From Sphingobium sp. (GTDB lineage: Bacteria > Pseudomonadota > Alphaproteobacteria > Sphingomonadales > Sphingomonadaceae): DNA of 48,475 nucleotides. The number at the start of each line of letters is the position of its first letter. Positions within the stretch are counted from its first letter, which is position 1. The stretch covers positions 1 to 48,475 of the forward strand of contig JACESO010000009.1 in assembly GCA_013911745.1 (NCBI GenBank). The letters run 5' to 3'. Below are positions 8,201-16,556 of the stretch, one piece after another. Both the position numbers and the translations under genes were made by a program. Under the pieces are notes generated by a model. The model worked only from the letters and a program-made list of their open reading frames with translations, was not told where the DNA came from and did not search any database.

Positions 8201-9589
8201 CTAACGCGGATCATCCTTGTCGGCATTGACCCGGCCGATCGCCGCCGCCACTGCCAGCCGGAATTCCTCTCCCGCCGCGCGAACCCACCGCATCATGTTG
8301 GCATGGCGGATGGCGCGCCACGGAGCGCGCATATCCTCGATGCAGGCGATCACCAGCATCAGCACGAATTGCATGAACTGGTCGGTCGCCATGATCGAGC
8401 TTTCGGTCACATTATGGCCGATCGAAAAGAACAGGATCGCGAACATGAGCGCTCGGTATCTGTCGGGCAGATCCGCCTCGAAGATGAGCTTGGCCAACGG
8501 CACGACGAAGATGGCGAGGACCGACAAGCCAAGCCCGATCAGGCCGAGTTGGGCGGTGATGTCGAGATAGCCGTTATGTCCTTCGGCCACCTGAAGGAGA
8601 ATCCAGCGCTGGCTGGTATAATGGCTGAGCGGGCCGCTGTCGCCCACCGCCCAGAAGGAGGCGAAGCCCGCGCCCAGCATCAAATGATCCTGAATATAGT
8701 CCACAAGGATGCGCCAGATCTGGATGCGTCCGGTGAAGGCATCCTGACTGCTGCCGAGATAGGAGAGGTAGGATGGCAGATAGGTGTCGATCACATAGGC
8801 GAGTACGCATCCCGCCACTATGGCACCGGGTACGACGAGCAGCCGCACCCGCGGATGGTAGTTTTTGACGATATAGCCGCCCAGGATTGCGGTCAGCGAG
8901 AGCGCCATCGACGTCTTGGAATTGGTCTGAATGAGGAAGAATATATCCGCCGCGATCAGGCCCAGCCGGACCACCAGCGGCATTTCGCCGATGCCGAAGA
9001 CCAGCAGGAACAGGGTGAGTGCGCAAACCGGCCCGGTGATATTCTTGTGCGGCACGATGCCGCGCCACGCCCCCAGCAGCGACGGATCGTTGCTGTCGGC
9101 GCTCAGGTGGATCGCCGCCACAGGCTTGAGCAGGACCGCCAAATAATTGGCGATCAGCATCGCAATGCAGCAATAGCAGAGAATCTTGAGGAACTGCCGG
9201 TAGCCCAGCGCGTCGACCGCGCGGAAGATCGACCAGATGACGAGGAATGTCAGGATCAGGCGTCGCAGCGATACGCCCGGCGCCGCCGCCCAGCCCAGGC
9301 TGAGGACGCACCAGCCCAGCAGTATGATCATGCTCAGCGGGAAGCGCAGAAGGCCGGCCGGATTGATCAACGGCCGGCTCGCCGCCAGCACGAGGCCTGC
9401 GCAGAGGAACAGGATGACCTGCCGCAGCGCGCTGCCGCCTTCTCCCGCGCTTTGGCTCACATCCATGTCGCCCTGAAGCGGCGTCAGGCGGGTGGCCGTC
9501 GCAAACAGCAGGATCGCGACGGCGATGATAGCGAGAGCGCGGTAATAGCGGGAAAAATCCAGTCTCCGGCGACCGGGATAATAGGCCAT
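8201..9589 (-). CDS. O-antigen ligase/polymerase family membrane protein (Wzy-like)
   Basis: The 462-residue protein is almost entirely hydrophobic, with roughly 10-12 membrane segments, and carries the motifs of the Wzy_C/O-antigen ligase superfamily: GAWRGIVPHKNITG, then FTGRIQIWRILVDYI and EGHNGYLDITAQLG. These proteins polymerise or ligate lipid-linked repeats on the periplasmic side. The same GAWRG-x-x-x-HKN signature occurs in the frameshifted gene at 19965, so the two are related. The ATG is four bases after the stop of the small transporter gene upstream, so they form an operon with the HAD-UbiA gene. Polymerase and ligase roles cannot be separated by sequence. Confidence 0.88.
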   Translation of the reverse strand: MAYYPGRRRLDFSRYYRALAIIAVAILLFATATRLTPLQGDMDVSQSAGEGGSALRQVILFLCAGLVLAASRPLINPAGLLRFPLSMIILLGWCVLSLGWAAAPGVSLRRLILTFLVIWSIFRAVDALGYRQFLKILCYCCIAMLIANYLAVLLKPVAAIHLSADSNDPSLLGAWRGIVPHKNITGPVCALTLFLLVFGIGEMPLVVRLGLIAADIFFLIQTNSKTSMALSLTAILGGYIVKNYHPRVRLLVVPGAIVAGCVLAYVIDTYLPSYLSYLGSSQDAFTGRIQIWRILVDYIQDHLMLGAGFASFWAVGDSGPLSHYTSQRWILLQVAEGHNGYLDITAQLGLIGLGLSVLAIFVVPLAKLIFEADLPDRYRALMFAILFFSIGHNVTESSIMATDQFMQFVLMLVIACIEDMRAPWRAIRHANMMRWVRAAGEEFRLAVAAAIGRVNADKDDPR

Positions 9590-9593
9590 AATT

Positions 9594-9941
9594 TCAGGAC
9601 CGGGCGACCAGCACGCATCCCGCCGCGATCAGCAACGTGCCGCCCACGCGCAGCGGCGTCACATTTTCGCCCAGGATCACGAGTCCGAACACCATCGTAA
9701 GGATGAACCCCAGCCCGACGAACGGATAGGCCATGCTGAGCGGGGCGCGCGCCAGCACCGACAGCCACAGGATCGCACCGATGCCGTAGAGCGCCAGACC
9801 TCCGATGACGAGGGGCTGGAACAGATAGGCGAGCAGGTCGCCCGACCCCTGCGCCCGGCCAACGCCGATCTTGAGCACCAGTTGGGCGGCGGCCGACAGC
9901 GAAACCGAAACGATGATGAGGAGAAAGAGAAGCGGGCTCAA
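9594..9941 (-). CDS. Small EamA/EmrE-like four-helix transporter, possible lipid-sugar flippase
   Basis: This 115-residue, four-segment membrane protein (SAAAQLVLKIGVGRAQG near the N-terminus, PLSMAYPFVGLGFILTMVFG and a final GGTLLIAAGCVLVARS) resembles the small multidrug resistance/ArnE-ArnF branch of the DMT superfamily. The start appears to be TTG at 9939-9941 with GGAGA upstream. Its place between a UbiA-type prenyltransferase fusion and a Wzy-like protein fits an undecaprenyl-phosphate-sugar flippase as in the ArnE/ArnF pair, rather than a drug pump. That role is an inference from context; a single subunit would have to act as a homodimer. Confidence 0.8.
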   Translation of the reverse strand: MSPLLFLLIIVSVSLSAAAQLVLKIGVGRAQGSGDLLAYLFQPLVIGGLALYGIGAILWLSVLARAPLSMAYPFVGLGFILTMVFGLVILGENVTPLRVGGTLLIAAGCVLVARS

Positions 9942-10046
9942 CGTGGCGGTCTCCGTGCAGCGGCGATCCTTAGTAGCGATTTCGGCGGCCGACGCCAGCG
10001 GCCAGCCCCGCGGGCATCGCCGGAACGAGGCACGGGCCAGCCCAAG

Positions 10047-11486
10047 TCAGGAGGCGGCAAGCATGATGGTGACTATGCCGACCAGGCACACGCAGCTTCG
10101 CCAGTCGCGCAGCGCGAAAGCGATCGGATCGTCATCCATCAGCCGCCGGTGCGCCAGCATCAGCACGCGCGCGATCCAGTACATGAGGATGGGGCAGATG
10201 AGCCAGAGCAGCGTGGGATGGCGATAAAGCTGGCGCACGGAATCGGAGGAAACGTAGAGCGCGAACACCGTGACCGCGTTGAACCCTGCCGCCGCCGCCA
10301 GCGTCGCGACGATCGGAAGATCGGCGACGCGATAGTTGCGGTTGCTGGGATCGGGGAGAGAGGCGTCGAGCCGGACCGACAGTTCGGTATAGCGCTTCAC
10401 CAGCGCCAGCGAGGTGAAGATGAACATGGAAAAGCCGAGCAGCCATTCCGACATCCAGATACCGACTGCCGCCGATCCGCCGATGACGCGGATCGAATAG
10501 AGCATGGCAAGGACGATGGCATCCACCAGCATCTTGCGTTTGAGGCTGAAGGAATAGGCGCAGGTGAGCAGAAAGTAGCCCATCAGCACGGCGGTGAAGG
10601 GAAGGCCGACCGCAAGCGCAATCGCAAAGGCGCTCGCCAGCAGCAGCCCCGCGACGGCGATCGCGGCAAAGGGCGAGACGAGCCCGGCGGCCAGCGGGCG
10701 CAACCGCTTACGCGGATGCGCGCGATCCGACTTGAGATCCACCAAGTCGTTGATGATGTAGACGCTTGACGCGCAGAAGGAGAAGGCGACGAACGCCGCA
10801 AGCGCCAGGAGGATGAGGCCCGGATTGATCGTGTGCGATGTCAGCAAGGGTACGAAAACCAGGCCGTTCTTCGCATATTGATGGACGCGCAGCATCTTGT
10901 GCCAACGCTTCCACGAGCGGGGCGCAGGCGAAAGATGTTCCGCGTCACGATGGCGCGACGCGATCTGCCGGCGGACCCCGCCGTCGACGTTGATCGCGAT
11001 GCATCGGCGTGCCACCGCCCAGACCGGCAGGTCCGCCTTGCTGTTGCCGATATAATCGAAACCGCCCTGCCCGAACATTTCGACCAGCCGTGCCGCCTTG
11101 GCGTGGCCGGCCAGATTGACGACGCCGTCCGAGGCGAGCCAGCCGGCGAATATGCCCAGATGTTCGGCGATCGCGCGGACATGGTCGGCATGACTGGCGG
11201 AGGCGAGATAGACCGGACGGCCAAGCGCGCTCTCGCGGCGGATATAGTCCAGCACCGCGTCTTCGAAGGGTAGGGTGGATGCGTCGATGCTGGCGGCGTC
11301 CGCGATGGCGGCCTTGAACTCCGCCTTGCCGCGCAGGAGCGCTGGGATCAGCCGCCATGCGTTGCGCGGATCGGCGCCGACCGCGTGGAAGAAGGTTTCG
11401 ACGAGCAGGTCCGACCGGATGAGCGTGCCGTCGAGGTCGACGACCAGCGGCACCGGCCCGGCGGCGCTCCGGGCGCCCGGTTCCAT
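10047..11486 (-). CDS. HAD phosphatase-UbiA prenyltransferase fusion (DPPR synthase-like)
   Basis: From ATG 11486 (AGGA upstream) the protein has 479 residues in two domains. Residues about 11-185 are a HAD phosphatase with DLDGT (Asp17, Asp19) and later GNSKADLP. Residues about 195-479 are a UbiA membrane prenyltransferase with RVHQYAKNGLVFVPLL, the first Asp motif NDLVDLKSDRAHPRKR (246-261) and the second in DAIVLAMLYSIRVIGG (322-337). The HQ-x-x-KN and second motif match decaprenyl-phosphate phosphoribosyltransferases, which use PRPP. A fused phosphatase would suit removal of the 5-phosphate from the lipid-linked phosphoribose; that pairing is inference. Longer starts (ATG 11528, 11594) are possible, but the longest would overlap the divergent gene at 11673. 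Confidence 0.88.
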   Translation of the reverse strand: MEPGARSAAGPVPLVVDLDGTLIRSDLLVETFFHAVGADPRNAWRLIPALLRGKAEFKAAIADAASIDASTLPFEDAVLDYIRRESALGRPVYLASASHADHVRAIAEHLGIFAGWLASDGVVNLAGHAKAARLVEMFGQGGFDYIGNSKADLPVWAVARRCIAINVDGGVRRQIASRHRDAEHLSPAPRSWKRWHKMLRVHQYAKNGLVFVPLLTSHTINPGLILLALAAFVAFSFCASSVYIINDLVDLKSDRAHPRKRLRPLAAGLVSPFAAIAVAGLLLASAFAIALAVGLPFTAVLMGYFLLTCAYSFSLKRKMLVDAIVLAMLYSIRVIGGSAAVGIWMSEWLLGFSMFIFTSLALVKRYTELSVRLDASLPDPSNRNYRVADLPIVATLAAAAGFNAVTVFALYVSSDSVRQLYRHPTLLWLICPILMYWIARVLMLAHRRLMDDDPIAFALRDWRSCVCLVGIVTIMLAAS

Positions 11487-11672
11487 CAAAACGCCGTCCT
11501 GCACTGCCGGATCATCCAATTGCCCCATATTCCCTTTGGCCTGAAGGCCGTTCCGCTTCCCCGCCGATCGTGCTTCCTCGCCGCGGAGCGCCATGCTAGC
11601 ATCCCATTCGCGGGTACGAGCATCCTTTTCGTCCACCTGTCCCCATATACTGTATTCGACGGAAGGTAAGAG

Positions 11673-13193
11673 ATGCTTAATGCCTCCCCCGCTTCGCGCA
11701 GTCATGGCGTCCGCCTTTCTTCCGGCCTGTTGATCCTGGCCGCGACCCTGATCGTCTGCCTGCTGGCGATCGACCGGCAGAGCTTCTGGATGGATGAGCT
11801 AGGCACATGGCAATATGTGGGCGTGCATGGTCTTCGCGCATGGTTCCGTGGCTTCCTTGCCATTCGCAATTCCGATGGCCAGTTGCCGCTTTATCATTTT
11901 CTGGCGTTCGGCTGGTCCCGGCTGTTCGGTTCGGCCGAGATCGCGTTGCGCAGCCTCAACGCCGCACTTCTGCTTGTAGGCATGGCGGCGATTGGCTGGA
12001 CGCGGGGCCTGCCGCGCGATCTCGTCACCCGCTGGGCGCTGCTGCTGCTCTGCAATTGCTTTGTCTGGGCCTACCTCAACGAAGCGCGGCCCTATGTCAT
12101 GCTGGTTTCCGGCTCCATCTTTTTGACGCTCGCGCTGCTGCGGGCCTGGACGATGCGGGGCGAAGCGGGCGTGCCGGCGATGGGGCCGGTCGCGATGCTG
12201 TTCCTGACGGGTGCCTTGCTGAGTTTCGGGGCGTCCCCCATCGCCGCGCCGTTCATCGCGGCGCACATGGCCGCGATTCTCTGGCTGCACGGATGGAGGG
12301 GCATCGCCGGTCTCCGGCGAATGGGGGCGGGACCGATTCTCTATGCGCTTGCCTGTCTGATGGCGGCTGGCGTCATCACCGCCCTCATCCTCTTCAGCAT
12401 GGCGAAGGGCGCGACGCCTGAAACGCGCAACAGCACCAGCATCGCGACGATGCTGTTCGGGTTTCTGGAAGTCATGGGCGCTGGCGGCTACGTGCCGGGG
12501 CGCGATCTGCTGCGCGTTGCGGGAGTCCACGCGCTGGCCGGCTGGCAATGGGGGATGCTTGCGCTGCTGAGCGCGGCCTGGGCGGCGACTGTCTTGGCAG
12601 CGCTTGCGGGGCGGCATCGCGCGCTGGTGCTCATCCTTGCCGGACTGACCGGCTTTTCCATGCTTTGCGTGATCGGCGCGGGCTATGGCATCGGCTTCCG
12701 CATCGTGGGCCGTCACTTTGCCTTTGCCGCGCCGCCCATGATGCTGGTGATGGCGATGGGATGCGAGCGGCTGGCGCAAGGACGACGCTGGGTGGTTCCG
12801 GCGCTCGCGCTGCTGTTGCTCGGCTCGACCGCCGCGTTCCGCCTGGATAGCGCGCACCGCAAGGACGACACCGCCGCCGCCGCCGCGCTCGTCAAGGCTG
12901 CGCAGGCGCAGGGCGAGACAAGCTGGTGGGTCGGGGGCTATCTCGTGCCGCTCTACTTTGACGTGCCCACACGCTCGTTCGATAGAACGGTGCAAGCCGG
13001 GATAGGCGCGATCAAGGCGGAGGGCCAGGACGACTGGGCCGCGTCGATGGAGCGCCTGCCCTCGCCGACCCTCATCTTGGTGGAGCGACCGGAGGTGAAC
13101 GATGCGCATGGCTCGTTCGCACGCTATGCGGCGCGGCACGGCTTGACATATCGGGTCGCGATGCGCGGCTATGTCGCCTATCGCGCGCCCTAG
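11673..13193 (+). CDS. GT39-like membrane glycosyltransferase (GT-C fold)
   Basis: The 506-residue protein has about ten hydrophobic segments and the GT-C signature Asp41-Glu42 in QSFWMDELGTWQ in the first periplasmic loop. This is followed by GQLPLYHFLAFGWSRLFG and ALRSLNA, as in PMT/ArnT-type family 39 enzymes. These transfer a sugar from a polyprenyl-phosphate donor on the periplasmic face. GGAAGG precedes the ATG at 11673. It is divergent from the HAD-UbiA gene, which could supply the lipid-linked donor, and is followed by the GH12-like gene after 69 bases. TATACT at 11646-11651 could be its -10 element. The donor and acceptor are inferred, not shown. Confidence 0.85.
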   Translation: MLNASPASRSHGVRLSSGLLILAATLIVCLLAIDRQSFWMDELGTWQYVGVHGLRAWFRGFLAIRNSDGQLPLYHFLAFGWSRLFGSAEIALRSLNAALLLVGMAAIGWTRGLPRDLVTRWALLLLCNCFVWAYLNEARPYVMLVSGSIFLTLALLRAWTMRGEAGVPAMGPVAMLFLTGALLSFGASPIAAPFIAAHMAAILWLHGWRGIAGLRRMGAGPILYALACLMAAGVITALILFSMAKGATPETRNSTSIATMLFGFLEVMGAGGYVPGRDLLRVAGVHALAGWQWGMLALLSAAWAATVLAALAGRHRALVLILAGLTGFSMLCVIGAGYGIGFRIVGRHFAFAAPPMMLVMAMGCERLAQGRRWVVPALALLLLGSTAAFRLDSAHRKDDTAAAAALVKAAQAQGETSWWVGGYLVPLYFDVPTRSFDRTVQAGIGAIKAEGQDDWAASMERLPSPTLILVERPEVNDAHGSFARYAARHGLTYRVAMRGYVAYRAP

Positions 13194-13262
13194 CGCCGCT
13201 TGCCACGCGCTTGCCTGCCGCTATGCTCCCAATGACGCAGGGCACTCGCCCGACAAGGAGGC

Positions 13263-14147
13263 ATGATGGATCGCGCCGGCAATGCAAGGAAACGCAGCCT
13301 GCTGCGCCCACTGGCAGGAATGGTGACGGCGTTGCTGCTCGTGCCCTTCGTCGGTCCGGCAGAAGCGGATGACCGGCGTCCCGGTCCCGGATGGGAGGGG
13401 AATGAAAAGGCGCTGCCGGCCGGCGCTATCGTCCTGCCGGACAAGGAAAATTATTTTCAGGGCCCCTATATGGCCTTTGCCAGCCCCTGGTCGGCAATGT
13501 TCGATCCGCGTCTCAGGGCCGGGGTGGACTTCCGCGACAAGATCATCGTGCAGCCCGCGACATTCCCCGACGGCACGACGATCCGTACACGCTGGCCTGT
13601 GGCACGACCAGAGAAGTCCGGCGTCTGGGGCTATCATTTTGTCGCCTACGGCCATTATGACGGCAAGGATCCCCCGCCAGGCGCGATTCCGCCGAAGAAG
13701 GTGCGCGATATTGCCGAGTTGAAGCAGAGCTTCCGTTTTTCCTATCGCTACAGCCCAAATTTCAACCTGCTGAACGAATTTTATCTCACCCGCCTGCCCG
13801 GCGACTTGAGCGACAAGCTGTTCGAAATCGGCTTCTTCCTTCATGTGCCGCCGGTGACGCTCGATTTCATCCGCGCCGTGGGCGTCAACGAAGGCGACTA
13901 TACCGACAGCCAGGGGCGACGCTGGGGCATCAGCAGGCACGAGAAGTTCATCCGCATCTACCCGCTCGATGCGCGGGACGTGTCCGAAGGCACGCTCGAC
14001 GTGCGCGAGTTTCTGCATGTCCTTGTCGAACGCAAGGTGATCACAGGGGAGGAATGGTTCAACGGCATCGCCTTCGGCACCGAGCCGGTCGCGGGCGCGG
14101 GTCAGACCGAGCTCGAAATCCACCAGTGGAAGGTCGGTTACCGCTAA
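13263..14147 (+). CDS. Secreted GH12-like (concanavalin-fold) hypothetical protein
   Basis: AAGGAGG (13255-13261) precedes two adjacent ATGs; the second, at 13266, has the better spacing. The 294-residue product has a signal peptide with a likely cut after Ala35 (GPAEA-DD). I do not recognise a named family with certainty. The C-terminus, TLDVREFLHVLVERKVITG followed by IAFGTEPVAGAG and TELEIHQWKV, closely follows the end of family GH12 endoglucanases (a 'DL..FL..L...G.I....YL..V..G.E...G.G.L' pattern). By that analogy Glu172 (LLNEFYL) and Glu274 (FGTEPV) would be the catalytic pair. It may therefore cut or bind a beta-glucan-type EPS. It may be co-transcribed with the GT39-like gene 69 bases upstream. 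Confidence 0.65.
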   Translation: MMDRAGNARKRSLLRPLAGMVTALLLVPFVGPAEADDRRPGPGWEGNEKALPAGAIVLPDKENYFQGPYMAFASPWSAMFDPRLRAGVDFRDKIIVQPATFPDGTTIRTRWPVARPEKSGVWGYHFVAYGHYDGKDPPPGAIPPKKVRDIAELKQSFRFSYRYSPNFNLLNEFYLTRLPGDLSDKLFEIGFFLHVPPVTLDFIRAVGVNEGDYTDSQGRRWGISRHEKFIRIYPLDARDVSEGTLDVREFLHVLVERKVITGEEWFNGIAFGTEPVAGAGQTELEIHQWKVGYR

Positions 14148-14148
14148 G

Positions 14149-14158
14149 AGCGGCCGCT
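14149..14158. repeat. 10-bp palindrome between convergent genes
   Basis: AGCGGCCGCT lies between the TAA of the GH12-like gene (14145-14147) and runs into the TAG of the convergent VpsF-like gene (14157-14159). It is the second case here of a perfect short palindrome where two genes converge. It is too short to call a terminator. Confidence 0.4.
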
Positions 14159-15446
14159 ATTCCGAAAGGCTGCCGAACAGCTTTTCGCTGCGAGGCGGGC
14201 GGACCGATATGCCTAGCTCGTCGAATAGGCTTGCCTTGCGCCGCAGCAGCTTGCGCTGGCCCAGGATCTGGACCATCGCGACGCACTGCACCACCACCAT
14301 CGACTTGACGCCGAAAGCGAGCGATCCAGCGGTCACCACCAGGAACAGCAGCACCATGTAGAGGGCCGAACGGTCCATCTGCCGCGTCATGCTGTAGAAG
14401 AGCCAGGGAAGCGCGATCATCATCGGCAGGACGCAAAGCAGACCGTAGGTGATGGTGAGGGCCGCCCAGGCGAGTTCCAGACCCGCAGGCGTATTATAGA
14501 ATTTCGCCATGGCCATGCGGTCATAGAAGTTCATCCCGAACAACAGGTCGTTGGTCGGCACCGAAAACAGAATGTCTACAGCGGCGTTGCGAGTCTGGGC
14601 GCTGTTGCCGTCATTGGAGAAGCGGTCGAGCGTGCTGTCGACGAAATCGATCGGCAGGAAGATCAGGCAGATGCCGATAAGGACGATCGATAGCGGCATC
14701 ATCCGCTGCGACCAGGTGACGTTGGCTTCGCCTTCCTTGCGTCCGCCGATAAGGGCGCTCAGGATCATGATGGTCGGCGTGAACACCAGCGCCGCGCGGC
14801 CGCCGAAGGCGAACATCGCGGCGGCATGAAGCGCGATTTCGGGCAGCCGGTTGGAAATCTTCGATTCGCCCCGCCGCGCCGTCACCAGGTAGACGAGGAG
14901 CAGCCCTGTCAGCAGCGAGCCGTTCAAGGGATGCGCAACCAGCGCCGCGGCGCGATTGTCCGTGGTCTTGTCCAGGAAACTGGGAATGAAGCGATGGCCG
15001 ACAAGCCTTTCACTCAGGGCCATCAGCGAATTGATGATGAAAAAGCCCCGGAGCGGGATTTCCCAGCGGCGCAGATCGTCGGCGCTGACGCAGCGGGCAC
15101 AGACATAATAGAGCGCCGGAGTCATGAAATTGGTGATGACGGCCGTGACCTCTCCCCCGGTGATGCCGGTCAGCATGATGACGACGGCGCGCGCGAAGAG
15201 GATGAGCGTGGCCACCGCGAAGAGGATGAAGGGCAACGAGGACACGGTCTGGATGACCCGGCGGGGGAAAGCGGCGGTTCCCACGATAGTGGTCAGGATG
15301 ATGATGTAGGTCGCCGGATGGATGCGGGTCAGCAGCGGCCCGCTATCGTCCGAATAGCGCCAGCCTGCGATATCGAGGAGATGCGCGCCCAGCAGGAACA
15401 GCGATACGGTCGCCAGCAGGAACAGGATGTTGAACAGGCGCGCCAT
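14157..15446 (-). CDS. VpsF-like polysaccharide polymerase membrane protein
   Basis: The 429-residue protein is highly hydrophobic with about ten membrane segments and a polymerase-like layout. A conserved FGGRAALVFTPTIMILSA segment precedes a large loop with TLDRFSNDGNSAQTRN and DLLFGMNFYDRM, comparable to the 'xxGYG' loop of Wzy proteins. I associate it with the VpsF family of polysaccharide biosynthesis proteins, which occurs with MBOAT and VpsM/N/O/P-type genes. Its role would be polymerisation of flipped repeats in the periplasm. It is the last gene of a minus-strand run (GT4, MBOAT, SGNH, VpsF-like) and starts 44 bases after the SGNH gene. Family assignment is by pattern only. Confidence 0.75.
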   Translation of the reverse strand: MARLFNILFLLATVSLFLLGAHLLDIAGWRYSDDSGPLLTRIHPATYIIILTTIVGTAAFPRRVIQTVSSLPFILFAVATLILFARAVVIMLTGITGGEVTAVITNFMTPALYYVCARCVSADDLRRWEIPLRGFFIINSLMALSERLVGHRFIPSFLDKTTDNRAAALVAHPLNGSLLTGLLLVYLVTARRGESKISNRLPEIALHAAAMFAFGGRAALVFTPTIMILSALIGGRKEGEANVTWSQRMMPLSIVLIGICLIFLPIDFVDSTLDRFSNDGNSAQTRNAAVDILFSVPTNDLLFGMNFYDRMAMAKFYNTPAGLELAWAALTITYGLLCVLPMMIALPWLFYSMTRQMDRSALYMVLLFLVVTAGSLAFGVKSMVVVQCVAMVQILGQRKLLRRKASLFDELGISVRPPRSEKLFGSLSE

Positions 15447-15490
15447 GAGTCCTCGTCAATAAGGCTGGGATGCAGTGCCCGACCGATCCA

Positions 15491-16534
15491 TTATCGTTTC
15501 GGACCTAGAGCATTGCTGATAGCCTGTGCAACCAGCTTGTTGCCATAGCCCGTCCAGTGTCGGTCGAGCGGCGCGTGATCGAACGGGCGATGGTCGCGCG
15601 CCCATGCGGCGGCGAAGACCGGCGCTGTGTCCACGACCCTGAAGCCACGCGCTTTCGCCTCGTCCTTCAGCCGCGCTAGCGCCAGGCCGTCGCGCGTCTT
15701 GCACGGCGAAGGCTTGCGGCCCATCTGCTGATAGGCCGTGCGATCGGAATCAAAAGTCAGCACGATCCGGTCGGGGCTGAGCCGCAATGCGCCCGGAAGC
15801 GCCGTCAGCCAGTCGTCGATCAGCCTGCCGTCCTGAGCGGAAAGCGTTGCACGGGGGCAGCCGGACGCGCCGCCTTCGTCTGCGAAACCGGAGGAGAAGA
15901 GCGACTGGAGCGAGAATTTGAGGTTCATGCGCACATAGCGGTAGAGCGCGGAGCGGCGGCCGATCTTTTCGGTGAGGCCATAGGATTTGCTGGGCGTGTA
16001 GGCGATCAGCGCCGGCGTCTCGCTCCAATGATACATCCCCGCCTGCGGCGCGAATCCCTCCTCGAAATCATGGGAAATGATGACGAGGGACGCCCATTGC
16101 AGGCGGTAGCGCTGGCCGACGATGCGGGCGAGGCCCAGATAATGCGGCAGGCTGGCGCCGCTCACGCCGAAATTATAGATGGCGGTGCCCGGTTGCCCAA
16201 GACTGCGCGCGATCGAGGGCGCGAGGCGTTCGTTCTCGGTGGTGCTGAGCCCCTCGACATAGCTGTCGCCGATCACCGCGCCCACCTGCGCGCCGTCGCG
16301 ATAGGGGAAGGGGGCGGTAAAGCCGCTCGCATTGATCGTGCCGTGGGTGGCATGCCGCAAGTCCCAGCCGAACGACATGGTGGTGCGCGCGCCCGGCTCC
16401 AGCCGGCGCGTCTGCCATTGTGGCGAGGGGGGCGCGAGCGCGATACCGTCCGGCACCGGCAGCGCCTGTAGCAGCGCTTCGGCGGCGACGAGCGCGGCAA
16501 GCGCGCCGCCAGCGAGGAAGATCAGCTTCTTCAT
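15491..16534 (-). CDS. SGNH hydrolase-like acetyltransferase partner of MBOAT protein
   Basis: I start at ATG 16534, where MKKLIFLAGGALAALVAAEA forms a clear N-terminal membrane anchor; the frame is open upstream but overlaps the MBOAT gene. The 347-residue protein has the SGNH blocks: Ser91 in VIGDSYVEG, Gly/Asn-type NFGVSGASLPHY, and the catalytic Asp324/His326 in LDRHWTGYGN. It lies 22 bases after the MBOAT stop, and such MBOAT/SGNH pairs (AlgI with AlgJ/AlgX, PatA with PatB) move acetyl across the membrane and then onto polysaccharide. So this is probably the periplasmic half of an EPS O-acetyltransferase. Which sugar is acetylated is unknown. Confidence 0.87.
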   Translation of the reverse strand: MKKLIFLAGGALAALVAAEALLQALPVPDGIALAPPSPQWQTRRLEPGARTTMSFGWDLRHATHGTINASGFTAPFPYRDGAQVGAVIGDSYVEGLSTTENERLAPSIARSLGQPGTAIYNFGVSGASLPHYLGLARIVGQRYRLQWASLVIISHDFEEGFAPQAGMYHWSETPALIAYTPSKSYGLTEKIGRRSALYRYVRMNLKFSLQSLFSSGFADEGGASGCPRATLSAQDGRLIDDWLTALPGALRLSPDRIVLTFDSDRTAYQQMGRKPSPCKTRDGLALARLKDEAKARGFRVVDTAPVFAAAWARDHRPFDHAPLDRHWTGYGNKLVAQAISNALGPKR

Positions 16535-16556
16535 GGCGTTGCCGCTCTCCTCCGCC

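Noticed and set aside
8132-9700. A 522-codon plus-strand frame opposite the Wzy-like gene
   Set aside because: The sequence is rich in His, Gln, Asp and Arg as expected for the complement of membrane-protein codons, and the minus strand encodes a clear polymerase-like protein.
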